Source: Fomitopsis serialis
Lineage: Eukaryota; Basidiomycota; Agaricomycetes; Polyporales; Fomitopsidaceae
NCBI RefSeq assembly: GCF_022376445.1
Contig: NW_025955561.1
Location: 1-20,692 of the forward strand
Direction: 5' to 3'
DNA length: 20,692 bases
Made by a program: the position numbers and the translations under genes. Below, piece after piece: positions 1 to 10,269 of this stretch; positions within the stretch are counted from its first letter, which is position 1, and every line of letters begins with the position of its first letter. Below the pieces are notes generated by a model. It did not search any database. It was not told where the DNA came from and saw nothing but the letters and a program-made list of their open reading frames with translations.

Positions 1-1292
1 GAAAGACGTCTATCATCCTGTCCCTGCTACCGAAGCTGCCGAAAGACTACCGCGTCGTCTTACTTAAAAACGAGTTCGGCGATGTCGAAGGTACTGTAGC
101 GAACTGCTGTGCTCGGTGGGAATATTCAAGTGAGCTGTCGAACAGTTGACAGTCAACTTGCGAAGCAATCTAGTCTAGCCGCTGTTAGCGAAATTCTGAA
201 CGGATGTATGTGAGCGCGAGTCGATGCACGAACGCGGTTCTGAAAGCTCATCCCCGTATAGGTGCTGTGTCTTGGTTGGGCAAATGAAGACTGCCTTGTT
301 GGAGATCAAAGGTATTACGATTCAATGATCCCAAAGTCGAGATCTCACTTGTTCCACCATAGAGAAATACCGGCCAGACAGGATTATCATCGAGTGCTCG
401 TGAGTGTAGTTCAATGCAGGTGAAAGCCACCTGCCAATCTCAGTATCCGTTTTCCAGAGGCTCCGCATTCCCGCTACTCTGGCTTTCCAGATCCGCGAGC
501 TCGAACGAGAGACGGAGTACGATCTACGGCTCGACGCGATAGTCACGGTGATCGACGCCGAGAACTTCACGGCTACGAAGATACCTCTCCGACAGCGAAG
601 ATGCAGGCGAGCTACACAGACGTCATCCTCATCGTAAGCCCCTCAAACTATCCCTTCTGCGCTTTGTAAAGCTCACCGACCACACCGTGCGCGCAGAACA
701 AATGGAACACATATCCGACCGCGCGCTGGACATCCTCATTGACCACCTGAATACACTGAATGACTTGACGCCCAAAGTCCGCTGTGAAGGCCGCGCGGGC
801 GTCGACCCCAACCTCATATTTGGGCTCGACTCCAAGCTCTTTCTTGTAGAAGCCGAGCACCCCCACGCAAATCATCACGACGAGGTGGAGACGGTCACTG
901 TCTTCAAGGGCGGGAAGCCGCCCCACTCCGCAGGCCACAATCACGAACATGGTCATGGTGCATCGTGTGATTGCTCCGCAACCGCCTCCCTCACGAAAAC
1001 GGGTGATGCGCCTCCCGCGGCCGAGGTGGTCGACGCAGTCAACGGGGAGACATTGTCTAGTGCACTCAGTGGCCTCTCAAAGGAGACGATCTGGCGAGTC
1101 AAGGGCTTCGTACGGACGGCAGAAGGCATCCGCATACTGAACTGGGCGTTCGGGCGATTCGACCTCAGTCCGACCTCCGCGGATGGGCTCGGAGATCGGG
1201 GCTCCGTGCTGCTGACCGTCATGGGCGAAAGAGGAGAGGTTAAGCGGGCCGCACGCAAATTCGCGGAGAAGCTTGGGGCGAGCATAGCTTGA
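1..1292 (+). pseudogene. CobW/COG0523-family GTPase (zinc metallochaperone-like), 5'-partial, with three apparent frameshifts
   Basis: Members of this family are P-loop GTPases thought to insert metal, often zinc, into client proteins. The window opens inside the Walker A loop (GKT, then SIILSLLPKLPKDYR). A KNEFGD motif follows, then the family's GCxCC metal motif as GCMCC, which is split by an intron. RPDRIIIECSGSAFP, the TVIDAENF segment and the His-rich stretch GHNHEHGHG come next. The C-terminal CobW domain is intact (RVKGFVR, ILNWAFGRFDL, VMGERGEVKRAARKFAEKL). Exons I infer are 1-90, 146-209, 262-311, 363-399, 458-633 and 697-1292, with 51-63 nt introns and consistent phases. One base appears missing at about 471-474 (Pro-Ala), at about 569-571 (Thr-Gly) and at about 703-706 (Trp-Glu). 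Without them the frame runs into TAG soon after the first. The deletions could be real decay or assembly error. The family call is firm; the pseudogene status is not. Confidence 0.8.
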
Positions 1293-1804
1293 ATAGACAT
1301 ACTACCGTGGCATCCGGCTATATTTGATATTGAGACCCTGGTGAGTGGTGTTTAGTACAGGTTTAGCATGTAGTTCCGCGTTCAAGTTGGATTTCTGCAT
1401 CTTATGTTGATCAGCCGGTCATGTCCCTGTGTGGTGCTTTTTTGATTCCCTTTGGAGTACGAGTACGTTGAAGCCTCCCAGTCAAAGCCTGCGCGGATTG
1501 AAACGGACGTAAGCGTAGTTCTAATACCTGAATTATGAGGAAAGAATTGTACTACTTTCCCCTCGCCCTTGCCATGAGGATCAAATTCAAGTGGACCCAG
1601 TGTCGTAATCTCGTTTGCGTTCTCTTTGCTTTCCTCGCGTGTCGCTCTTTGGGACGCACGATTCGCGGCTGAAGACGTCGCGGTCTCGTGATGTACGTCT
1701 TGTTGACTTGGTCCGAGTGACAGTACTAGTCTCTTCTTCTGCACATCCGGACTCCCACTTACTGTCGTATCAGATCCCGCTATCCTATCTCCAGAAAAGC
1801 GGGG
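1293..1804. other. Intergenic gap, no recognised gene
   Basis: About 0.5 kb between two plus-strand genes. It should hold the 3'UTR of the CobW gene and the promoter of the next gene. A minus-strand reading frame is open across most of it (1382 to beyond 1744), but it has no good ATG, no clear splice partner and no recognised motif, so I do not call it a gene. Confidence 0.5.
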
Positions 1805-2903
1805 ATGCCTCCCCAGGGTAAAGCGAAGCGAGTCGAGTGTACCTGCCTTGAGAAATGCCGAGGGAGCAAGTCCGTTGCACCAAGCACGTTCAGTTTACAC
1901 AAGATCTACCGCGAGCGCGAAAACCCGCTGCCCAGCTTCGAAGAGTTCGCGCAAGCCTGGCATGCTGCTCGCGCCGCTGAAAACCCTCACGAAGGACGTT
2001 CCGTCCAAGTTCCATTGCACCGTACAGCAGACGAAGCCACGCTTCAAGACGGTGTAACACCGCCCTCTTCGAAGAGGGTACGCCGTAACACTGAGGAGGA
2101 CATCGAGAGGCATGCGAGGGACAGCACTGGAGTGCCCCAGTCGGTATGTATAGCTCAGCTTAGGTGACGATAGATACAGAACTTAGAATACGGCTCATAG
2201 GCTGTTCTCGATTGTGAACTGGGAGGACCGACTCCGGGCAGGGCAGGGACCAGCGAATCCGAGGTGGGGACTACAGTGTGCTCATGCTAAAACATAATTG
2301 CTTATTGTCATGCAGTCTCTCGCCGTGTCTGGCCGCGCGGATGGTGCCCGCGCAACCGGGAGCACGAATGTACCACACATTCTCGAGCCTGGGTATCGTG
2401 CGTATCGTGCGCGCCTAGAGGAAACCGCGAACAGGCGGACAGCCCGCTCGCCAACAAATCGTATAAGTGGAGATAGGAGCCCGGAGATACAGGATACGCA
2501 CGAGGAAGCAGAACGCGCTGGCATCATGCAAGACGTACAGCTGGACCACCCTGGAGTGGGAAATATGGATGGGAAACCGGATGATGCAGACCTCGACGAG
2601 CCAGAAGAGTACGCCGCCCCATCAGATGACCTCCGTCACAGTCTTGCTTTCATCGACGGTCTCAACTCCGCGACACATGCAAACGGCCCTCTGGATGAGG
2701 ACATGGTTGAGCGTCTGCGCAACCACATTGACAACGCAGACATTCTCTACTCGTTGCAGATCTACATGGTCCTTCAAAATGAACCACAGGGCACATACAC
2801 CGCGATTCGTGAGGTACTCAACAGCCGTTATCCTCAGGACAAGATGTTGTCGCTGTACGAGGTCGAGAAGAAGATTGCTGAGCTGACCAGCACTGTAGGC
2901 TAG
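1805..2903 (+). CDS. Orphan N-terminal leader of a Plavaka-type transposase (two exons, 308 aa)
   Basis: Exons are 1805-2143 and 2316-2903; the 172-nt intron has donor GTATGT, a CTAA-type branch site near 2287 and acceptor TGCAG, all in phase 0. The product starts with a short Cys cluster (C12, C14, C18 in VECTCLEKC) followed by a Ser/Thr/His segment, then a disordered charged middle. It ends with a helical block: LDEDMVERLRN, then a leucine-rich segment, YTAIREVLNSRYPQDKMLS and KKIAELTS. From memory this order matches the leader of fungal Plavaka/KDZ-like DDE transposases (RLRNP... TYxAVRxAxxRRxPxxxxLSxxxxKxxVAELTG). The stop comes just where the zinc-ribbon and catalytic body would begin, and no catalytic domain follows before the next gene. 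It could be a transposon relic or an independently kept gene; the frame is intact in both exons. No function is assigned. Confidence 0.65.
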
Positions 2904-3215
2904 TATTCAAAGAGCCTCACACACGATACGTGATAGAGTAGGTTCGAACAGCAAGCCACCATTCCGAACCCACATGCTGTATCATGGATACACTATTCGT
3001 CGTCATACAGCGATCTCTCAGAGCATTGCAACTACAGAAAATATGATACCTCAGAAACCCATATCCGACAGTCTAATTAACACAAGGGAGAGAAAGGGCC
3101 GTGAGCACAGCAGCATCGGGCGGTAGTTGTTTGATATTACAGCGTACACGTCTACCTCATCATGTCTCCGAGCACTGCGCAAGCGTCCGTACCCGACGGG
3201 AGTGTCAAAGCAGTC
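2904..3215. other. Convergent intergenic gap
   Basis: 312 nt between the ends of a plus-strand and a minus-strand gene, so it should hold both 3'UTRs. I see no open frame with coding character and no transposase continuation in any frame of the upstream gene. Confidence 0.6.
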
Positions 3216-4482
3216 TCAGAGAAGGTCCTCTCGCCGCCATTCCCGGCGGGCTGGCTCTGCAGGCTCGTCCGCCTTGACCACGAGCGCGGGCCCCGCCTCG
3301 AGAATGATGTCCTCGTCCGGATCGCTGTCCGAGAAGTCGTCCTCGTCGTCGAGGCTAATGAGCTTCGCGTCCTTGCCCTTGCCGGCGCCCACGGTGGGAC
3401 CCTGCTCGAGAATGACGTCGCTCGCGTCGTCGCGGTACTGCTCCGCGATGCTCTCCGCGTCCGCCTCGACGTCGACGACGGTCGCGAGCTCGCGCTTAAA
3501 GAAGTACCGCAGCCCGACGGGGATCATCACGCCCACGACGACCGCCGCGAGCATGAAGAAGTTCTTCCACGAGATGAGGTGGAAGTCGTCCGCGGACGTC
3601 ATCTCGTCCAGGCTCCCGCCGATCGTCGTGTGGATGACGGTCACCCCGAGGATGCCCAGCCACGTGCTCACCCAGAACGGCGCGATCCCGATCCCGAGGT
3701 GCGGGCAGAGCACGTTCACGACCCAGTGCGGCGGCAGCGGCGCGATCCGGAGCACGATGAGGTACGAGATGAGGTTCTCGCGCTGTGCGCTGATCTTCTC
3801 CGACCACACGTCCGCCCGCGCCCTGTACTTTGGCATGGTGAGAAGCGCGGGCCCGAGCGCCGCGCTGATCAGGTAGCAGAGCGTAGCGCCACACGCTACG
3901 CATGTGCACGCCAGCAGGATCGCCCGCGGCACGCCCCACACAGCGCCGCCCAGGATGGATAGGTACATCGACCCGGGGAGCGAGAACGCTTGCAGGCTGT
4001 GGGGCGGTCAGTGTCGGTCGGTAGGATCAGAGCGGTCGTACGCACAACAGGTAGGTCGTAACGTAGCAGACGACAATGCGGTAGGGGTAGATATCGCGGT
4101 ACTTCTTAAGTAGGGTGTTCAGTGCCTGCAGCTGGGCGAACGACTTCGGGATGCGAAGGTCCGAGCGGTCCTCCCTGCGCGATGTCAGCGTCCGCTCGCA
4201 GCCCAGATTGAGCGCAACTCACTCGTCCAGAGTCGGCAGCGCAAGCCACAGTGTTCCGCCGAGGAACAGCGTGCTGACGACAAATATGGCGGCCATCTTG
4301 AGCGTGGCATTGAAGAGGATGCGCTTGCTCGAGGGCCCGGCGGGTGGTGTCGCACCATACTGGGCAGGCTCGTCGGTGTGCGAAAGGAGCGACGTGCGCG
4401 CAGACGGCGATGGGGGGTCGTGCACCGTCGCGAGCGAGTATGCTGATCTGTTGTCCTGCAGATGTCGGTGCAGGTCTGTCAT
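3216..4482 (-). CDS. VTT-domain (TMEM41/DedA-like, SNARE-associated Golgi superfamily) membrane protein, 389 aa
   Basis: VTT proteins such as TMEM41 and VMP1 act in ER/Golgi membranes in lipid scrambling and autophagy; yeast Tvp38 is a relative. Exons on the minus strand are 4482-4223, 4174-4046 and 3996-3216, with 48- and 49-nt introns and correct phases. The ATG at 4482 sits in GCCGCCATGA, a strong initiation context; a further in-frame ATG-led extension reaches 4602 but is less attractive. A membrane segment lies at about 58-82, then LRIPKSFAQLQ and the TMEM41-like FLQAFSLPGSMYLSILGG start of the VTT fold (about 130-148). LRIAPLPPHWVVN with its Arg (about 213) matches the re-entrant region (LRITPFLPNWFIN in TMEM41). 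A last membrane helix lies at about 276-296. The C-terminal 90 residues are acidic and soluble (DDEDDFSDSDPDEDI). The family is clear; fungal orthology to TMEM41 versus Tvp38 is not settled here. Confidence 0.88.
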
Positions 4483-5723
4483 GGCGGCGGGGTCGAGTGA
4501 GGGTGAGAGCAAAGCGGGCGTCGGCGGCTGGAGGAGCAGAGCGGAGTTGTCTCGTCCGTGAGAACCACGGCTATTCCGGGTTACCCTTCTGACCATGGCC
4601 ATCGACTTGAAGTCTGCGAACGTAGTCGCCCGATGTGTACGATCCTGGCCTCGTCATGAAAACTATCCGAGTGTTAACACTGATGAGGATGCTTGCGGGT
4701 GGGCTTTCCTGCCGAATGGATCCGGACTCGAAGAGTAGCTGCTGATGCAGTGAGATGCAGTGGCCGGGCGCTCCGTTGCCATGTACACTTTTCATGAGCC
4801 AAACTGGGTACGCTGACCACCTGGTCTGAACAGGAAATCGGTGGTTCTCATGACAAGAATGGCTCATAAGCCCTACCCGGCTGCCACCAAAAGGCCAAAG
4901 CATTAACAGGCATTAACTAAACGTCGGGGCTGGCTGTGAGCGCATGTGAGCAGCGAAGAGCACTTGCCTAATTTGTACCAATTCCCTTTTAAGGAAATTG
5001 CCCTCGAGGTATCGCGGCATGCAGTGCAAGGTCCTGCAAGGTCATTGCCATTGTGTAACAAATCGTAGTCTCCGAGTTCGTTGCTGAGTTTGCCACTGTA
5101 GCATAGGTTCAACGATGTGATATTGTATGACCAGATGTCTAGAAATGCGAGATCCTCTATGTTGGTAAGCGATCAGTTGAGTGTTGTGCACAATGCAATC
5201 AATTGGACGTTGGACTTACGTCCGATCCATCCATTGATCCAATCCTCTACAATATTGTACATAATTTACCGCTGCGTGTGGGGATAATAAGACAACGTAG
5301 CAACTAAACCATGACGAAATGATACTCACATCGATATACTTGAATCACCGAGTGCTCGACTGACAGTGTTTGCCAGTGGCTATATGCGTCTTGACTAGGC
5401 TACGGAAGACATGCACACAGCTCTATGTGAGTGTTACAGATGTTACCAGCTCTTATCATAGCCTCACCAAGGTTGCTATGATAATCTCTCCGTCCGACAA
5501 TCTAGCTATTTGCACAGGCCGCATTTGTAATGCTGTCTCCACCTTCACTTGGCCAGACTAAATAATTCCAATAGTACTGCTTCAAAAAAACCGAATTCAC
5601 CAGGAGGTTACTACGAGAGAGGAGCACTTCGATGTGAAAGGTCTGGAGACGCGTTGCGCGACTTGTGTACCGCGTTATATGCACTCACGTGATCGAGTTT
5701 CTGATCGGCGCCCCGCTGACATA

Positions 5724-5938
5724 CTGTATCGGGCCGGGATCTCGGCCGGACATGGTACTCGGTCAGTCGAGTGCCGCAGGCTCAATTCCCAGTCTTACGA
5801 CAAGTTACGCATACCAGTCGACTCTCACAAACCTCCTCTACCTGCTGATATGTTTTTCTTGTGATTAACTTTAGGAATGAGCCCAAGGTGGTCGACTGAC
5901 CGAGTACCTTGTCCGGCCGAGATCCCGGCCCGATACAG
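5724..5938. mobile_element. 215-bp MITE-like element with ~47-bp terminal inverted repeats and TA target duplication
   Basis: The left arm 5722-5770 (TACTGTATCGGGCCGGGATC at its start) and the right arm 5892-5940 are reverse complements over 49 nt with a single mismatch (position 5753). Both arms include a flanking TA, so the element proper runs CTGTATCGGG...CCCGATACAG between TA dinucleotides, the target preference of Tc1/mariner transposons. The 121-nt interior has no coding capacity, so any movement would need a transposase supplied elsewhere. Each arm itself holds a near-palindrome around GGCCGGGATCTCGGCC. Because the terminal TA is part of the repeat, the duplication is suggestive rather than proven. 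Confidence 0.8.
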
Positions 5939-5960
5939 TAAGGTGATTCCTCGGCACTTG

Positions 5961-5999
5961 CCGAAATGTAGAGTCGCTCGCATAAACTCTAAATTTCGG
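5961..5999. repeat. 14-bp hairpin upstream of RPS20
   Basis: CCGAAATGTAGAGT (5961-5974) pairs with ACTCTAAATTTCGG (5986-5999) with one mismatch around an 11-nt loop. It lies about 20 nt beyond the MITE and about 110 nt upstream of the RPS20 ATG. It could be a promoter element, a transcribed leader structure or another transposon scar. Confidence 0.55.
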
Positions 6000-6031
6000 T
6001 ATACACACCATCAACAAGCCTTCGCCCTCAG

Positions 6032-6100
6032 GTGCGTCTACCGCTGTATCCGCAGAGACATCCGCTCACAATCATATCTAGTCACCTTCTGACTCTCCAG
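6032..6100 (+). other. Probable 5'UTR intron of RPS20
   Basis: A donor CAG|GTGCGT at 6032 and a pyrimidine-rich acceptor GACTCTCCAG ending at 6100 define a 69-nt intron ending 10 nt before the ATG. Leader introns are common in fungal ribosomal protein genes. No transcript evidence is available here. Confidence 0.4.
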
Positions 6101-6110
6101 GACAGCAAGG

Positions 6111-6641
6111 ATGAGTTACGTCGCTAAGGGTGAGAAGGAATACGACGCTACCGGCGCCCCCGTGCCCGCCGCCAAAATCCACAAGATCCGCATCACGCTC
6201 ACGAGCAGCAATGTCAAGAACTTGGAGAAGTGTACGTCGTATTCTGTACCTTTTCAGAGGTGCGGGACTCACAGGGCATAACAGTCTCTGCGGACCTCAT
6301 CAACCGGGCCAAGGACAAGCAGCTCCGCGTGAAGGGCCCCGTCCGCCTCCCCACAAAGTGCCTCAAGATCACCACCCGCAAGACTGTAAGTGGGATCAGG
6401 CCGTACTCTTGTTCTGTCGTCTCACATAATTTTAGCCTTGCGGTGAGGGTTCGAAGACCTGGGACCGCTACGAGCTCAAGGTTCACAAGCGCCTCATCGA
6501 CCTGCACTCCTCCAGCGAGATCGTCAAGCAGATCGTAAGTCTGTCTCTTCTTCAGGCAGATGTTTGACTTCTGACTTCGCATGCTAGACGAGCATCAGCC
6601 TGGAGCCCGGTGTCGAGGTCGAGGTCACTATCTCGGCTTGA
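6111..6641 (+). CDS. RPS20: 40S ribosomal protein S20 (uS10), 124 aa
   Basis: uS10 is a core protein of the small-subunit head. Exons are 6111-6231, 6285-6385, 6436-6534 and 6588-6641; introns of 53, 50 and 53 nt use donors GTACGT, GTAAGT and GTAAGT. The product carries family signatures in order: [65 protein letters not shown] and the C-terminal [13 protein letters not shown]. Length matches the usual 119-125 aa and no key segment is missing. Choosing GTACGT at 6232 rather than GTGTAC at 6230 decides exon 1: only the former keeps frame and gives EKFSADLI, where animals have EKVCADLI. The gene is convergent with the five-phosphatase gene, 290 nt away. Confidence 0.96.
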
Positions 6642-6931
6642 GATGTATGCCTGCTGACGATGTATCGCTATGTTGTATGTTACCTGCGTCAACAATGCTA
6701 TGACCGTCCCACTGCGCACTCGATCCCAAAAGAACGTTTGAGACCAAAACATAATGCATCGAGAGCTGGGTATACGTACAGCACATGCCAGCAAGTACAG
6801 ATATGGATATTATCATCTACGCTACCGTCCGAGTGTATGTGGGTATCTACATGTGTAAACTTGTCAGTAATGAGCGAATTCCGTGAACGGGCTAACGTAA
6901 CATGTCTAGAGACGAGAGGCATTACATAACA

Positions 6932-9900
6932 CTAGATGTAGATCGCGTACGAACCAATGACTGGCCGGTGGTCGCTGCGGCCCTCCAGGCGGCGCATGGC
7001 CGCATCGTCGAGCGACCGATAGTCAAGGCACACAACGGTCCCCCGCCGTGGCGGAGGCTGCTCAGGTGAAACCGGACTGTCCGGCCTGCTGATCATCGGC
7101 ATCGAGCCCTCTCGGTGCAAGAACGCCGGAAGGAACCCAAACCAGCGAGAGCTCGGGCTCGTCACGGCCGCAGGCGGAGAGGTCAGCACAGCCGAATGCT
7201 CAGTCGCGAGGACGTCGGGTGTCCAACGGTCCTGCATCGGCGGCGGCATCGTCTGCGACTGCGTCAGGGGCACCGACGTCGGTGTTACGCCCTCAAAGCT
7301 CAGGCGACGCGGAAGGGGTGGCATAGGCTCACTGGGCGAGCGGAGCGTGGTAAGCGTAGGCAGGGTATCCACGGACTTGGGCCTCGACATGCGCGGGCCA
7401 CGGTGAGGCTGCAACCGATTGAATTTCCGTGGTTCACGATTGCCGCCCGGTGATGCCAGAGGAGACGGTGGTAGCCTCGTCGCCGAGTTGTTCAATGGAC
7501 CTAGGACGGCGGAAAGTATTGAGGAGGCGGAATCGCGCCGGCTGCGGATGGGTCGGAGGACTTGAAATATGTTGGAGACACGGTTTCGGGGTGGCTGCAG
7601 GGGCGGGAGGGTCTCCTCCAACTCGGGCTCTACCGTAGACTTCCAGAGGATACGGTCACACCTTTAAAGGTAGTCAGACTCAGCTTAGGATGAGCCCAAT
7701 TGTCCACACTTACCAGCTGGGCACCCGCTGCTTGTGAGATGAATCGTAAACACCCTTGCCATCGTCCGGGAGCTCCAGTCCCTGTGCTCCGTCCAACATA
7801 TTTGTCGAACTTGCACGATCGTCCATGATTGAGCGAGGAGCGCTCTGGGACCGACGGCCGTTAGGCTCAGGGGCAGGACTGTTTCTCACAGACTCTACTT
7901 TCGGTCTGGGAATACTCTCTACATCAGTGTAACGACAGGAATGCGCGGCGAATAATGCACACCGTTTCCTCCGCTTCGTAGGTATATGGCTCATGAATTC
8001 CGTCTTGGCTGGGGACACCATCGCAACCCACTTCGCCTTCATAGCATGGAGAGAGAGCCGTTGAATGACCTTTCCCGACTTCGTCTTTGTCTCCGTAGCA
8101 AAGAACAAGTCATCCTCTTCCATGTCCTGTGCCTCGTCGCCCTGGCTGTGGGTTGTGTATTTCGAACGCGCGGATGTGAACGTTGACGAGACCACGGACG
8201 CCGCATCCTGCTCAGGCTCTGGTTCTTGCACTTGCTCGGGCTCATTCGCAATGTTGTCGTCAAGCGTGTCGCGCGCGCCGGTAAGAATTTCACCCTCCTT
8301 CTCTGTGACGTGAGTGAGGATCTTCTGGTGTCCGGGTATGGGCGTTGAGGGCATGAACGGGCTTGCAAAGGGCTTGGACGAGCTCCGGCGACGCCTCATC
8401 GTGCGCATGACGTCGAACTTGAAGGTTGGTGGAAAGGCGATGGGCGCTTCGTGGAAGCCGACGAATGCTCGGCCAGCATCCATGATCTTGCGCAGCTGGT
8501 CGAATGCGAGGGCTTGAGCGTATTCTGTCCACATGTACAGAGTAGGTGAATGAGGATATGTTTTTATGTATATCGTGCATGCTATGCATACCTTTGCGTG
8601 AGATGAGCCAGTCTGCGTGAAGGCGGGTGATGTCAAGCCGGAAGTTGAGATCACCACATAGGAACGTGTAGTCGAACTTGTCCGTAATGTCTTGTCGGAC
8701 GGTGTCAGAGCTGTTACCAATAAGTTCTGACGTTGTACTCACCCTCTGACATGATCCGCGGATCATCCGGCGAGAGGAAGTCATCCACATCCAATTCCGC
8801 CTAATGCAGATACGCGACTTGTAAATGGGGTGATGCATACAAGATGTCAGAGTCGGCGCCCACCTTGATCTTAGCGAAGTCGGCGATTCTGTGCTGAACC
8901 TTGCCTTCATGAGCTGGGAAGGCAGCGTATTCAGAACCCAGTGGGAAAACACGTGCCCTGACCACTTACCTGCCAAGTGGGCGTTGATAAATAGGAGGGT
9001 GGTCCCAGCGATGTTCACGCTTATACCCACACCGCCCTTGTTCCCCACTCTTCCGCCGATGAGACCAGTAGTGACCGCATCCTTCGAAGAACCTATTCAC
9101 AAGCGTCATCCGTTCTGCTCAGACTGGGGTCGATGCACAGGGACTCACCTCGGACGAGATGCTTGACGTTCACATTGACGTAGATCGCGAGGTAGAGACC
9201 CATCATCCTCTCCTTGATGAGGAGCTCATACGGGGCCGTTGCAGGTTGCATATGCCCAGCCTCCCCTGCCACGTTTATTGACTTCGCATCCGAGTTGCCG
9301 GGCGTGTCAGCCCGGGGCAATGGGGAATCGCATACTTCCGGCAAGGACTTCGTGCTCCGATGGGGTATTGTCTTGTTGCTGTACCAGCCGTCCAGCGTGA
9401 GTGACCAGGGAGACGAGTGTAGCAAGCTCTTGTGGTGCGAGATCTCTACCGAGCCTTTGGCTGATGACGGTTCGATGATTTCCTCGGTCTCTACTGCGGC
9501 GGGCATGGCAAAGGACAGCTGGGGAGTGGTTGGTTCAGTGAGTGCGGGAACGCGACTGCTGCCGTGCTCTGACTCGGCATCCTTCTGATCGTGCTCAACA
9601 CCCTTTTTGCTCTCCTTGTCCTTTCCCTTGTCTTTGTCCTTCTCGACGACGACGAGGTCTTTGAGCTTGAAACCCGCACCAAGGCCAAGCGGCAATCCTA
9701 AATACAGTGAGCTGTATGTCGACACGAATCGAATTCGACATGCTCTTACCTGTAGCAGTCGGGCATTCCTGTCCGGCACTGAAGAGAGATCACATCAGCA
9801 GCATTACACAGGTATAGGGGACATCCATACACGACTACAATATGATAAGGATGGCGCGCATCCGCGGGCAAGGTCGTCAGACCTGAAGGATCTTGCACCT

Positions 9901-10269
9901 GCGTCGTTGTTGAGGCTTGGTCAAGTAGCGACCCAAGCAGCTCAGTCAGGTCGCCCTGGCATGACATTGTCTAGGGTGGAGTGTACATCGGAATAATGTC
10001 TGCTCACCTTTGGTACACTCTCGTGCATGTTCCATGTCACAATCCTCACCTTCAGGAACGGTCTAGACGGGGGCGGGGCAGGTGGGACCGGCGAGGTTGG
10101 CTGCTGTGCTTGTCTCGGAGAGGTCAATGCTGGGCCTGGAAACAACGCATGAAGGCGTGCGACAACATTTCCATGGCCTGCGACGATCACCACAACGTTA
10201 GTCGCGACAGCAGTGCATGAGCGTGGCTTCCGGCATACCTGCGCGTGTATGACGACCTGACTCTGCCAT
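6932..10269 (-). CDS. Inositol-polyphosphate/phosphoinositide 5-phosphatase (IPPc domain), 924 aa
   Basis: IPPc enzymes are Mg-dependent hydrolases that remove the 5-phosphate from phosphoinositides or inositol phosphates. Eleven exons on the minus strand: 10269-10239, 10177-10008, 9955-9831, 9778-9750, 9697-9149, 9092-8970, 8913-8864, 8800-8743, 8690-8592, 8524-7714 and 7661-6932. Introns are 52-67 nt and every phase closes. The start ATG has context GCAGTCATGG. Catalytic motifs in order: VRIVTWNMHE (N60), AGQECP (E113), GGRVGNKGGVGISV and FINAHLAAHEGK, FLCGDLNFR (D392, N394), PSWCDRILWKS (680-690) and RSDHRPVIGSY (D912, H913). All expected catalytic residues are present. Three long low-complexity insertions interrupt the fold: a Lys/Asp/Glu-rich one after E113, an acidic Ser-rich one at roughly 450-665, and a Pro/Ser-rich one at roughly 700-900. 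No Sac1 domain or signal peptide is seen, so it resembles stand-alone 5-phosphatases rather than synaptojanins. Confidence 0.92.

Larger units (their letters stand above)
4483..6110. other. Divergent intergenic region between VTT gene and RPS20
   Basis: About 1.6 kb that must hold both promoters. It contains the inverted-repeat element at 5724-5938, a hairpin at 5961-5999 and a probable 5'UTR intron at 6032-6100. A TCACGTGA E-box palindrome lies at 5685-5692. From 4483 to 5700 I see only short open frames without splice or motif support, lower GC than the genes, and no tRNA. Confidence 0.6.

Noticed and set aside
1382..1830. Minus-strand open frame in the gap before 1805
   Set aside because: No ATG in good context, overlaps the start of the Plavaka-like gene on the other strand, and no recognisable motif. 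Kept as unexplained rather than called.
2944..2965. GGTTCGAAC resembling a tRNA T-loop
   Set aside because: No matching acceptor, D or anticodon stems around it; the following bases do not pair.
3162..3962. Plus-strand open frame of 266 codons
   Set aside because: It lies antisense to the VTT gene, has Arg/Asp/His-heavy composition typical of a GC-rich shadow frame, and lacks introns or motifs.
6230..6235. Alternative RPS20 donor GTGTAC
   Set aside because: It breaks the frame with every available acceptor; GTACGT two bases later keeps it.
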